Positions 8,726 to 16,673 of a DNA stretch of 22,198 bases are shown here, piece by piece. A program made the translations under genes and the position numbers. This DNA is from Akkermansiaceae bacterium (lineage in GTDB: Bacteria > Verrucomicrobiota > Verrucomicrobiia > Verrucomicrobiales > Akkermansiaceae): the NCBI GenBank assembly GCA_024233115.1, contig JACKQB010000012.1:1-22198 (forward strand), read 5' to 3'. The notes under the pieces were generated by a model. That model had not been told where the DNA came from. It did no database searches and saw only the letters and a program-made list of their open reading frames with translations. Numbering within the stretch: position 1 is the stretch's first letter; each line of letters opens with the position of its first letter.

Positions 8726-8823
8726 TCCATTTGTGTGATGCGGGGTGCAGAATGAATCGTGGCAGCCCGCCCCGCCATGACCAGCCTCCAAACGGACTGA
8801 TCTTGCCCGTCAACGAATAGGTA

Positions 8824-11800
8824 TTACCACTCAAAATCCAGCCGGATGAACTTTGTCTCAAAGCGGTTGATGTGGATTTCGCCGGTCAGCTTCTTGATGT
8901 CTTCCTCCAGCACGTTCACTTCTGTTGCCGCACTCGCTCCCGTTTGCCGGAGGAGTGCCTGGATATCCAAATGGGTGTGATGCGCCCCCTCCACCTCCCT
9001 GACATGCAGGATGACACCCTGGCGATCCAGCGAGGGGCTGGCGTTGACCAAAAGCAGGTTGGGAGCCGTTAAACCGACCAGGGATCGGGAGCGGGCGGTG
9101 GATTCCCCAGCCTTCGAGGACGGCCAGAGCACCCGGGCCTGCAGCGGCACCCTGTCGCCCCATCCGAAGCGGGTCGACCAGGCGTTGCCGGCATTGTTGG
9201 TAGAGCCGATGGAATAGGACCAGCGCAACTCCCCTTCTTGTTTGGCTTTGAAATTGGTGACCCAGTAATTGTTCAGCACCCATGAGTAGATGTGGTTGGT
9301 CCTGGGTTTCAATCGGTAGTAGTAGCGGCCGATGTTCAGGTCCCCGAATTGCACCAGCGGCATGTCCTTGCTGGTGAATATAATCTGCGCGTCCGGGTTC
9401 TTGACGGCGGCAAAGTTCTGGATGGCATTCCAGTCGCTGGAACTCCCCTCCAACTGGTTCACCCCCGGCGAGACCAGACCGCCCTGGGCCTCGTAAAACA
9501 ATTTCCCCTGATCTAACTGAAATGGGAAAGTCACATAGACTCCTTCCGGACTGATCACCGGGAGCTTGAACATGCGGTAATGGAACTCGATTTTCTTTTC
9601 ATGATGGAAGAGCCTGATTTCCAGATCCACCCCACGTTCATCGGCACAAACAGGCAGGGCTCCGTTGAGAAACAGACTTTGATAGATGGCGCCGTTCTCC
9701 TGTTTCAGCACCTTGACCCGACTGAGCACGCTGCGTTTCAAATTCAACGGTTTATACCGGGTGTCGCGGTTGCTGGCGGTGAGTCTTTCCAGTTCATGAC
9801 GGTTGGCCAATTGCTCGTAGATCACCTGCCCGAGTGTGTATGAGTCCTGTTGGTCGATGAGTTCCTTTTGCAGTTCTTTATCGACAAGGGAAGTGACCAC
9901 CCCCTTGGCGGGGTCCACCTTGAGGGCGTAGTATTTGTTTTCAAACACAGAGGGACCGGGTTTTGCTTTCCCCGCCAGGGAGGGATTTTTTTCTCCGGCG
10001 TGAATCAAAAAGGTTTTGTAACCCATCGCAGGAACATCCTCCACCCAGAGCCGGTAATACGCGCCCTCCTGCCGCCGCTCGTATTCGCGCACCTCGATGG
10101 CTTTCCCTTGTTCATCCTTGATCACAAAGTCATGGCCTTCGGGTAGGATGCCGTTTTCGATAAACACCTCCACGACGCCCGACCTCTGCCAGTTCAGTGT
10201 GTTGGCCACCAGGATACTGGGGAGCTTGGAGGCTTTGACCTGCGTTTGGAAAAGTGTCCAGGCCTGCTCTTTGAGGGCCGCTGATTTTTTCCAGGCATCC
10301 CACACATAGGAGGACTTGACCCCCCACTGGTTGATGGTGTTGTGGGCCCCCGGGTCCGTCACACTTTCGGCGGCACCGAAGGTGTGTTCGTCATAAAACA
10401 GGAGGTCGTCAAATACCTCTGTGATTTTGTCATTGGTGTCGGCGGGTAAATCCGCACCCAGCATTCTGGCCATGGACAGCAAGGCGGTATTGGCGGCGAT
10501 GTCCACATGGATGTCTCGCGCCACCTGGGTTTCCTTGGCCGCCGACGCCACACCGTCGGTCCACCAATCCGGCCAGGCCACTTGTTTCTCCTCGATCTCA
10601 TCGCCATGGTTTTCATCAATGAAGATCATAAAATCCCGTGCCAGCGAGGAGCGTAACTTCGGCCATTCGTATTTCTCATTCCATGCCCGGATGATTTTGC
10701 AAACTTCCACACTGGGCGGCGAGTTGTCTGTGACGTATCCGGAAAACTGAAGCGACACCTTGTTGTAGGGATACCCCTTGCTGTCGAGCCCGCTCAAGTA
10801 GGCGGAGAGGTTGTCGCGAAACACCTCCTGCTGTCCGGTGTGCACCCCCAGGGTATTGGCGTATTGATAATGCTCGGAGCGATAGGCCAACAGGCGGTTT
10901 CCGGCCGGGGACTTCCACCAGAAGCTGGTGGGTTTATCGAAGGGTTTACGCGCCCTGTGCGCATGAATCCCCATGCTGAGGTATTTCACATCGGTGTGCT
11001 GAAAATAATCCACCAGACACCAGGCGATGCCGTTGACATCGTTCTGCATGGCCGTGGTGACTTTCACCCCGGCATTTTTCAGCATCCTGAGGGTCTTGGT
11101 TTGCGCCGCCAGCGCCGACTCGTCGATCAGTTCCGAAAAATTAAAAAACATTCCGGTGGCCTCCATCCTGCCCTCTTGCAAGCGCTTCAACAGTCGGTCG
11201 ATTTGTGCCTGGGGCCTGCTTTTCAAATACTCACGCACCGACCAACTGGTCTCGCAGGTCCATCTGAATTTCGAGGCATCGGGGTAATCGTCCGTTAGAT
11301 CGCAGTAGTCCAGGGCATGGTCGATGTAGCGGAGGTGCTCCGCCAGGATTTCAGGCTGGGGTCGTGTGTAGCCGATGTCGGTGTGGGTATGCTGCACCAG
11401 ATAGATCTCCCACTCCTTCACCGGGGACAATTGAAAGGTCTTTTCGATCGGGGCTCCTTTTCCGATGTGAAAAGAAGCGGTCATCTCGGTCGGACTGGTC
11501 ACCTTGGGCAGGGTGAAATCCACCCTGTTTGCGCCGAAGTTCAGCAGCATCTTTTGTGACTTGTCGCCAATCCGGATCTCCAGCTCTTCCTGTTTCCCCA
11601 GGTGGACCATATCGATGGCGATGGCATGCATCGGAGCGCTTTCCCCCTTCAACACCACCGGGTGCTGTTTGATTTGGATACTTTCCTCAATGGACGCTTG
11701 ATAGAGGATGAACCATGCGCTGTTTTCATCGGCCTCGGCTTCGATTTTGAGTCTGACCGGCATGCCTTTCTTAATCAATGAAGCGGGCAACTTCAGGTGC

Positions 11801-12282
11801 ATAAACCCCATTTCGTCCTTATGCTTGTCCAGCGCGGTGATGTTAAAACTAAGCTCGGCCCCACCATCTCCGGCCAGGGTTTTGATTCCCGTCCGGCTGG
11901 TTTTGTCGCTTTGAAAAGAAAATATTCTCTTGCCGTTGGCTGAAAGGTGGAAACGCGCCGGTGTCCCGGTCACATCCATGGCAAAGGCCATGATGAAGTC
12001 CACCTCATCACGCGGATCGTTTTCCGGAACGCTTTCTGTTTCCCACTCGATGGCTTGGTAATCCGCCTCCCCCCTCACCAGCAGCGAGGCCGACACACCG
12101 GGCAGGGGCGATTGATAGCTGAATCGTTTACCGCTGATTTCCTTATGATACCCCTGGTAATACTTCGGAGCCTGTTCCTGGGCCTGTAGCTGAAGGCCCA
12201 GAAAGAGGATGCTTATCAACACTCCAAATCCCAGCCTGCCAGATACTGCCTTGCTGCTTTTGTTGTTAGATTGGACAGACAC
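8824..12282 (-). CDS. Exported GH38-type alpha-mannosidase
   Basis: A secreted or periplasmic enzyme of 1152 aa predicted to cleave alpha-mannosidic linkages, using Zn2+ as GH38 enzymes do. Numbering from the GTG at 12282, residues 1-34 are a signal peptide (basic NNKSSKAVSGR, then GFGVLISILFLGLQLQA). A beta-rich N-terminal region spans about 35-285. The catalytic domain opens with VQHTHTDIGYTRP, whose His298, His300 and Asp302 correspond to the GH38 metal-binding HxHxD. A later AMQNDVNGIAWCL places Asp415 where the nucleophile is expected. The remaining ~700 residues are the helical bundle and beta-sandwich domains typical of long GH38 proteins. An ATG at 12450 keeps the frame open but would overlap the neighbouring gene by 125 bases and add a basic, signal-free stretch, so I reject it. 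The gene follows the DUF4920-like gene by 43 bp. The exact linkage cannot be read from sequence. Confidence 0.85.
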   Translation of the reverse strand: MSVQSNNKSSKAVSGRLGFGVLISILFLGLQLQAQEQAPKYYQGYHKEISGKRFSYQSPLPGVSASLLVRGEADYQAIEWETESVPENDPRDEVDFIMAFAMDVTGTPARFHLSANGKRIFSFQSDKTSRTGIKTLAGDGGAELSFNITALDKHKDEMGFMHLKLPASLIKKGMPVRLKIEAEADENSAWFILYQASIEESIQIKQHPVVLKGESAPMHAIAIDMVHLGKQEELEIRIGDKSQKMLLNFGANRVDFTLPKVTSPTEMTASFHIGKGAPIEKTFQLSPVKEWEIYLVQHTHTDIGYTRPQPEILAEHLRYIDHALDYCDLTDDYPDASKFRWTCETSWSVREYLKSRPQAQIDRLLKRLQEGRMEATGMFFNFSELIDESALAAQTKTLRMLKNAGVKVTTAMQNDVNGIAWCLVDYFQHTDVKYLSMGIHAHRARKPFDKPTSFWWKSPAGNRLLAYRSEHYQYANTLGVHTGQQEVFRDNLSAYLSGLDSKGYPYNKVSLQFSGYVTDNSPPSVEVCKIIRAWNEKYEWPKLRSSLARDFMIFIDENHGDEIEEKQVAWPDWWTDGVASAAKETQVARDIHVDIAANTALLSMARMLGADLPADTNDKITEVFDDLLFYDEHTFGAAESVTDPGAHNTINQWGVKSSYVWDAWKKSAALKEQAWTLFQTQVKASKLPSILVANTLNWQRSGVVEVFIENGILPEGHDFVIKDEQGKAIEVREYERRQEGAYYRLWVEDVPAMGYKTFLIHAGEKNPSLAGKAKPGPSVFENKYYALKVDPAKGVVTSLVDKELQKELIDQQDSYTLGQVIYEQLANRHELERLTASNRDTRYKPLNLKRSVLSRVKVLKQENGAIYQSLFLNGALPVCADERGVDLEIRLFHHEKKIEFHYRMFKLPVISPEGVYVTFPFQLDQGKLFYEAQGGLVSPGVNQLEGSSSDWNAIQNFAAVKNPDAQIIFTSKDMPLVQFGDLNIGRYYYRLKPRTNHIYSWVLNNYWVTNFKAKQEGELRWSYSIGSTNNAGNAWSTRFGWGDRVPLQARVLWPSSKAGESTARSRSLVGLTAPNLLLVNASPSLDRQGVILHVREVEGAHHTHLDIQALLRQTGASAATEVNVLEEDIKKLTGEIHINRFETKFIRLDFEW

Positions 12283-12325
12283 TGGAGCAACTGTGATTTG
12301 ACGCCGATGACCGGACGTATTGCAA

Positions 12326-12805
12326 TTAGTTTTTGACGTAAACCACCTTGGTGGCAAAGAAGGTGATTTCCTTGGTCGGGGTACCCGGACCTGCGCAAGC
12401 ACCGTTCTCTTTTTTGTCGTGCTCCTTGTCCTTCTTGTCCCCCTCGTCATTGCAGGTGTCGATGATGCGGGCGACTGCGTAACCGTGCAGGATCACCTTT
12501 TGGCCGGCGGCTTTGGTATCGAACTTGAAGGCGTCATCCTTGGCACGCACGAGGGTGAAGAGGTCGCCTTTTTTATACTCGCCATCGGCGACCCACATTT
12601 TGCAACCGCTTTTGCAGGCTCCGATGATGCGGGAACTAAGGACGATTTCCTTTTTCTTCACTTGCTCGATCTGCCCGGCAAGTTCAGCGAGGGTGTAGGG
12701 GTTGTCAATGGAGCCCTTGTCATTGCCGGCATCTGCCGTAGGGGTGAGTGCGATCACTGCGGGCAGGACCAACAGCGCGATGGATTGTATTAACTTTCTT
12801 TTCAT
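12326..12805 (-). CDS. Exported DUF4920-like cysteine protein
   Basis: The 159-aa protein has a signal peptide (MKRKLIQSIALLVLPAVIALTPTADA) followed by a small domain. The stretch GACKSGCKMWVADG, then AFKFDTKAAGQKVILHGYAV, resembles the DUF4920 pattern (a Cys-Gly-Cys-Trp-like motif and a later Ala-Gly-Lys-x-Val strand), a periplasmic OB-like fold. Four cysteines (two in GACKSGC, one in DTC, one in GACAG) could make disulfides or bind metal. A Lys/Asp/Glu/His-rich insertion (EGDKKDKEHDKKEN) lies between the last two. It is encoded 60 bp after the PepSY-type membrane protein and 43 bp before the mannosidase, so all three are probably co-transcribed. The role is unknown; metal or redox handling at the cell envelope is a guess from the PepSY neighbour. 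Confidence 0.7.
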   Translation of the reverse strand: MKRKLIQSIALLVLPAVIALTPTADAGNDKGSIDNPYTLAELAGQIEQVKKKEIVLSSRIIGACKSGCKMWVADGEYKKGDLFTLVRAKDDAFKFDTKAAGQKVILHGYAVARIIDTCNDEGDKKDKEHDKKENGACAGPGTPTKEITFFATKVVYVKN

Positions 12806-12827
12806 AGTGGATATTGTGGTTAGTGGG

Positions 12828-12862
12828 TGGATGGGAAAAAGGAAAAAAGGAAAAAAGGATGA
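12828..12862. repeat. Purine-rich GGAAAAA tract (pyrimidine-rich on the coding strand)
   Basis: About 30 bases of near-perfect repeats of GGAAAAA lie in the 60-bp gap between the PepSY and DUF4920-like genes. On the transcribed minus strand this gives T-runs separated by CC. It has no stem-loop, so it may be a slippage-prone spacer or a weak pause site. Confidence 0.6.
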
Positions 12863-12865
12863 GCT

Positions 12866-13270
12866 TCAGAAGCGAGCCCGCTTGCGAATCTGGAAATACA
12901 TGTAGATGCCGGTCACGGAGAGGGTCACGAGCATGCCGCCGAGAACATCGTAGAGGATGCGACCCCAGATGCCGCCGAAAAACGAGCCGTTATGCAGGTC
13001 GATGATCACCCACATGACAGGAACACTACTGGCCTCCTCGGGAAAGATATCGCCAAGCCCCTGGGCATCGCGTGTCTGGTCGAGGCGCTCCTGGTACTTG
13101 CCTGGTAACACGGCGGTGGGAACCCGTGACTCCTTCAGGAAATCGAAGTCGTGGTGGTGGTTGTAAAGAATGCCCGTCACCCCGATAATCAGGAGAAGAC
13201 AACTGGAGACGAGGCTCAGGATCTTGAAATACCCCAGGCAATACATGTGGACTTTCCTCCAGTTTCTCAT
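12866..13270 (-). CDS. Small PepSY-associated two-helix membrane protein
   Basis: This 134-aa membrane protein has TM1 at about residues 13-36 (LGYFKILSLVSSCLLLIIGV), a periplasmic loop, and TM2 at about 105-127 (ILYDVLGGMLVTLSVTGIYM). After TM1 comes a histidine run, NHHHDFD (37-43). Before TM2 the sequence WVIIDLHNGSFFGGIWGRI matches the pattern preceding a helix in PepSY-associated TM proteins. Such proteins are often found with iron-siderophore uptake or periplasmic reductases, and their His residues may bind heme or metal. This copy is much shorter than the usual 350-500 aa PepSY_TM proteins, which fits the known small PepSY-associated variants. It precedes the DUF4920-like gene by 60 bp. 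The 173-bp gap upstream separates it from GH2, so it may have its own promoter. Family call moderate; function inferred. Confidence 0.72.
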   Translation of the reverse strand: MRNWRKVHMYCLGYFKILSLVSSCLLLIIGVTGILYNHHHDFDFLKESRVPTAVLPGKYQERLDQTRDAQGLGDIFPEEASSVPVMWVIIDLHNGSFFGGIWGRILYDVLGGMLVTLSVTGIYMYFQIRKRARF

Positions 13271-13375
13271 GATGGTAGTAGATGATCGGTCACATTGAAT
13301 ACGCCTGCATAAGGCTGATCTATCTTCATCTGCAACTCAATTTCCAGAGACAGTGCCCTGATAAAGAATCCTGGC

Positions 13376-13392
13376 ATGGGAGTCAATCCCAT
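13376..13392. terminator. Short hairpin downstream of the GH2 gene
   Basis: ATGGGA, a 5-base loop and TCCCAT form a perfect 6-bp stem 52 bases beyond the GH2 stop, in the 173-bp gap before the PepSY gene. A strong T-run is missing on the minus strand (only TTCTTTAT follows), so it could be a weak terminator, a mRNA end stabiliser, or chance. I see no other feature in this gap. Confidence 0.3.
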
Positions 13393-13443
13393 TCCCTCTT
13401 CCCCGGTGTCCTGATGAAGGTCTGTCGGCGTATGCATCGTCTG

Positions 13444-16443
13444 TTAGTTTCCACTGATGACCACGGAGGCCGGTGTGAGGTCCGGGGATGTGGCCCTGAG
13501 GGTGAAGGCGCCCTTGCCGCCGGGCTTGGATTTGACGATAACGAGCGCCAGGCCGTTGAAGGCTTTGCGCCGGGTGGCCTGGAAGGGCTCGAAACTGGTC
13601 GGGTCGCCATTGTCCACGGCAACGATCTCGCCGGGGCCTTCGATGGAAAATTGGATCGGGTTGTGTGTGCGCGGCACGGTGGCTCCGTCCTTGTCGGTGA
13701 TGCGGACGGTGACGAACGAGAGGTCGGTGCCGTCCGCGCGGATCGTGTCGCGGTCCGCCTTCATCGCGAGGGCGGAGGCTTCCCCTGTCGTTCTAACGAT
13801 TTTTTCCGTCCACGGCTTACCTTGTTTGTAGGCGACGAGTTTAAGCTCACCGGGTTCGTATTTCACCTGATCCCAGACGAGGCGGAAGTCCTTGCCGGCG
13901 GTCTTTTTCCTGCGGCCTTGTGATTTTCCGTTGAGGAAAAGCTCGGCCTCGTCGCCGGAGGTGTAGACGTGAACCGGCGTGACCTTGCCCACGCGTTCCG
14001 GCCAGTTCCAGTGTGGCAGGATGTGGGCCATGGGCAGCTCCGGCCTCCAGTGGGCCTGGTAGATGTAGTAGCGGTCCTTCGGGAATCCCGCCAGGTCGAT
14101 GATACCAAAGTAACTGCTGCGTGAGGGGGGCGTGTTTCGGGCCATCGCGGCGAGTTCCTTTTCAAGCTGCGCGCGTTTTTCCGGGTCTTTACGGAAGTTG
14201 AGAAGCTGGGTGTTGTCGCCGGACAGGTAGGGTGTGGGCTCGCCAAGGTAGTCGAATCCCGTCCAGACGAACTCGCCTAACAGGTGAGGCCAGCGGGCGT
14301 TCATCTGGAACTGGCGGTCGGGGGTGCAACCCCAGCCTGGGTGGTCGACGTCGTAGGAGCTGACGTGCCAGTTTTTGCGATGGGTGCCAAAGAAATACTC
14401 GCCGCGGCTGCTGACACAGGAGGATGTCTCGCTGCCCATGGTGGGCATGTTTTTGTAGCGCGGGTCGCTGTCCCATTTGTCCTGCTGGTTGAAGAAGTAG
14501 TTCACGCCCATGATGTCGAGCCCCTGCACGGCACCGGATGCGCGTCCGCCGTTGGGGTTGTTGTAGCCATTGGAAACCGGCCGGGTGGGATCGGCCTTGC
14601 GCATGATGTCGGCGAGGTGTTTGGTCATCTTGACATTCGTCTGCTCCATGACCTCGTTACCGATGCTCCAGATGAAAACCGAAGGGTGGTTGCGGTCGCG
14701 GCGGACCAGGGCGAGAAGGTCCTTTTCATGCCACTCCTTGTAAAGTTTGTTGTAGTCGTTGGCGCGTTTCCCCCTGGCCCAGCAGTCGAACGCCTCGTCC
14801 CAGACCAACAGGCCCATGCGGTCGCAGAGATCTAACAATTCCGGTGCGGGCGGGTTGTGTGAGGTGCGGATGGCGTTGCAGCCCATTTCCTTGAGGATTT
14901 CCAACTGGCGCTCCAGTGCCCGTTCGTTGAGGGCGGCACCGAGTGCCCCGAGGTCGTGGTGATTGCAGACGCCCTTGATTTCCATCCGTTCACCGTTGAG
15001 CAGAAATCCGTCGCGCGCGGTGAACTTGAGGGTGCGGAAGCCGAAGGGGGTGTCGTAAACGTCCAGCGTTTTGTCACCGGCCGTGATGGTGGTGCGGGCG
15101 AGGTAGGGGTGGGGATTTTCCAGACTCCATAAACGGGGGGCGGGAACCTCAAGGTGCTGGGTGAGCGTGGTGCTGCCCAGGGCGGGGATGGTGATGCCCT
15201 TGGACCTTACCCGGGCCAGGCTTCCGGATTCGGCTCCGGCATCCAACAGCTCCGTGGTCACGGTCACGGCGGTGGTGTCGCCGCCCTGGTTATCGAGTGT
15301 GAGCTCGAGCTTGACGCTGCCTTTTTCCGGGGTGATTTCCGGGGTTGTCAGGTAGCTGCCCCAGTGGCCGACGTGGACCGGCTGGGTTTTGACGAGCCAG
15401 ACATGGCGGTAGATGCCGGCGCCCGGATACCAGCGGGAGTCCCAGTTCTCGGTGTCAAGGCGAACCGCGATCACGTTGTCACCGCCGAACTTGATGTGAG
15501 GTGTTAGATCCATGCGGAACGAGCTGTAACCATAAGGCCAGGTGCCTGCATAGTGGCCGTTGCAATAGACCTTGGCGTGGGCCATGGCGCCGTCGAAGTC
15601 GATGAATATCTGTTTCCCCTTGTCTCCGGCGGGGATAGTGAAGTGTTTGCGGTACCAGCCGATGCCGCGCCACGGGAGCTTGCCGGTCGAGCCCTCAAGC
15701 TCCAGGCGGAACGGCCCCTCGATCCCCCAGTCATGCGGCAGGCTGAGTTTCCGCCATGGGCTGTCGGGAAAATGGACGGCGGACGGGCCATCTGCGGCGG
15801 GCCGTGGTTTGTTGGTGATCGGTTTGCCGTTGCCACCTGTGAGTGCTATTTCCCGGATGCTTACCCACTGGCCGCCCTCCACACGGGTGGTCCGGATGCG
15901 GAGGAGTTTTTGCATGCTGTTAAGCGCGATGACAGTGGGGTTGGCGTTGTTAGTCTGGCTGTGGTCCGCCAGCGTCTTCCACTGGGCGCCATCGTCGCTG
16001 CCCTCGATGACGTAGCCATACGGCAGTTTGCTTTTCTTCCAGTTGGCGGTCACATCCCACTGGATGCGGACTTCCCTGAGTTGCTGCTTTTTTCCAAAAT
16101 CCAGCGTCAGCCATTGGCTGGCTTTGGCATCGGACGCACACCAGCGGGTGTCGGGGTTGCCGTCCATGGCATGACCGACGGGATGGGTGCGGCCCGGCGC
16201 CAACTCCTCGGATGACGCGGTCAGCCGGATCGTCGATCCGGTGGATGCCCCGGGTTCGGCAAGGCGGGTGCCGTCCGGCTGCAGGCCAAATCGAGCGAAA
16301 CGCCAGTCGGCATCGAAGTTTTCACGGCTGCGCGGCTCCGCCTGGACGGTGAGACATGTGGCGAGGGCGAGAACGAGAGGGGATTTTGTGATCGAAAAAC
16401 ACACAGTGGCCAGCTTCATGGCTGCATATTCATGGAATGGCAT
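13444..16443 (-). CDS. Exported GH2 beta-galactosidase-like enzyme with inserted discoidin domain
   Basis: The 999-aa GH2 enzyme has a signal peptide; the ATG at 16419 gives a tidier one (MKLATVCFSITKSPLVLALATCL), the ATG at 16443 adds eight residues. Residue numbers use 16443. The N-terminal jelly roll starts with ENFDADWRFARFGL (41-54) and resumes with WRKLSLPHDWGIEGPF (230-245). Between them, about 68-204, lies an F5/8 type C module (RLTASSEE, HAMDGNPDTRWCASD, QWLTLDFGKKQQLREVRI, WVSIREIALTG). The TIM barrel carries IWSIGNEVMEQ with acid/base Glu597, and MGSETSS with nucleophile Glu672; IRTSHNPP at 525-532 is also typical. C-terminal beta-sandwich domains follow. It probably releases beta-galactose in the periplasm or outside the cell, but related GH2 members act on other beta-linked sugars. 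It is the first gene of the minus-strand hydrolase series and is divergent from the second fucosidase. Confidence 0.88.
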   Translation of the reverse strand: MPFHEYAAMKLATVCFSITKSPLVLALATCLTVQAEPRSRENFDADWRFARFGLQPDGTRLAEPGASTGSTIRLTASSEELAPGRTHPVGHAMDGNPDTRWCASDAKASQWLTLDFGKKQQLREVRIQWDVTANWKKSKLPYGYVIEGSDDGAQWKTLADHSQTNNANPTVIALNSMQKLLRIRTTRVEGGQWVSIREIALTGGNGKPITNKPRPAADGPSAVHFPDSPWRKLSLPHDWGIEGPFRLELEGSTGKLPWRGIGWYRKHFTIPAGDKGKQIFIDFDGAMAHAKVYCNGHYAGTWPYGYSSFRMDLTPHIKFGGDNVIAVRLDTENWDSRWYPGAGIYRHVWLVKTQPVHVGHWGSYLTTPEITPEKGSVKLELTLDNQGGDTTAVTVTTELLDAGAESGSLARVRSKGITIPALGSTTLTQHLEVPAPRLWSLENPHPYLARTTITAGDKTLDVYDTPFGFRTLKFTARDGFLLNGERMEIKGVCNHHDLGALGAALNERALERQLEILKEMGCNAIRTSHNPPAPELLDLCDRMGLLVWDEAFDCWARGKRANDYNKLYKEWHEKDLLALVRRDRNHPSVFIWSIGNEVMEQTNVKMTKHLADIMRKADPTRPVSNGYNNPNGGRASGAVQGLDIMGVNYFFNQQDKWDSDPRYKNMPTMGSETSSCVSSRGEYFFGTHRKNWHVSSYDVDHPGWGCTPDRQFQMNARWPHLLGEFVWTGFDYLGEPTPYLSGDNTQLLNFRKDPEKRAQLEKELAAMARNTPPSRSSYFGIIDLAGFPKDRYYIYQAHWRPELPMAHILPHWNWPERVGKVTPVHVYTSGDEAELFLNGKSQGRRKKTAGKDFRLVWDQVKYEPGELKLVAYKQGKPWTEKIVRTTGEASALAMKADRDTIRADGTDLSFVTVRITDKDGATVPRTHNPIQFSIEGPGEIVAVDNGDPTSFEPFQATRRKAFNGLALVIVKSKPGGKGAFTLRATSPDLTPASVVISGN

Positions 16444-16673
16444 GCGATGTCCAGAGGGAAAGTGGAAACGTGACTAGGGATTGTCCATCCAAGGCTTGCT
16501 AGGCCGGTCGACTTGGACATGCTTCCGCGACGGTGCGGTGTAAGCGGGATGTGATAATACCAACATTCCAAACTTGACCTGCGTGGCTAATCTCAAGAGA
16601 ACCTATCCAGTCGCATCCATCGACCAGGCTCACCAACTCTTTTTTTCCTCCACGCCACCCTAATCGATTTAAG
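16444..16673. promoter_or_regulatory. Divergent promoter region with three TGTCCA half-sites
   Basis: This 230-bp region separates the GH2 gene (minus) from a GH29 gene (plus) and must hold both promoters. TGTCCA occurs at 16448-16453 and 16482-16487, with its reverse complement TGGACA at 16514-16519. The second and third copies form an inverted repeat with a 26-bp spacer. They could be half-sites for a shared regulator of the two hydrolases. A TTGACC at 16574-16579 could be a plus-strand -35, but I see no good -10 at the right spacing. Confidence 0.4.

Noticed and set aside
7629..8738. A 369-codon plus-strand frame opposite the exported fucosidase
   Set aside because: It lies wholly within a gene with clear GH29 motifs on the other strand. 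Its translation is Val/Gly/Ala/Asp-rich without a recognisable domain, as expected from the antisense of a GC-rich gene.
8682..8861. N-terminal extension of the exported fucosidase to 8861
   Set aside because: The added 60 residues have no family character, overlap the mannosidase gene and precede a proper signal peptide at 8681.
12283..12450. N-terminal extension of the mannosidase to the ATG at 12450
   Set aside because: It overlaps a well-supported gene and buries the signal peptide; the GTG at 12282 explains the data better.
12320..12793. A 157-codon plus-strand frame opposite the DUF4920-like gene
   Set aside because: The minus-strand reading has a clean signal peptide and a family-like cysteine motif; the plus reading is its complement.
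13282..13923. A plus-strand frame covering the gap upstream of the PepSY gene and the 3' end of GH2
   Set aside because: Two thirds is antisense to GH2, and the remainder has no start signal or recognisable product.
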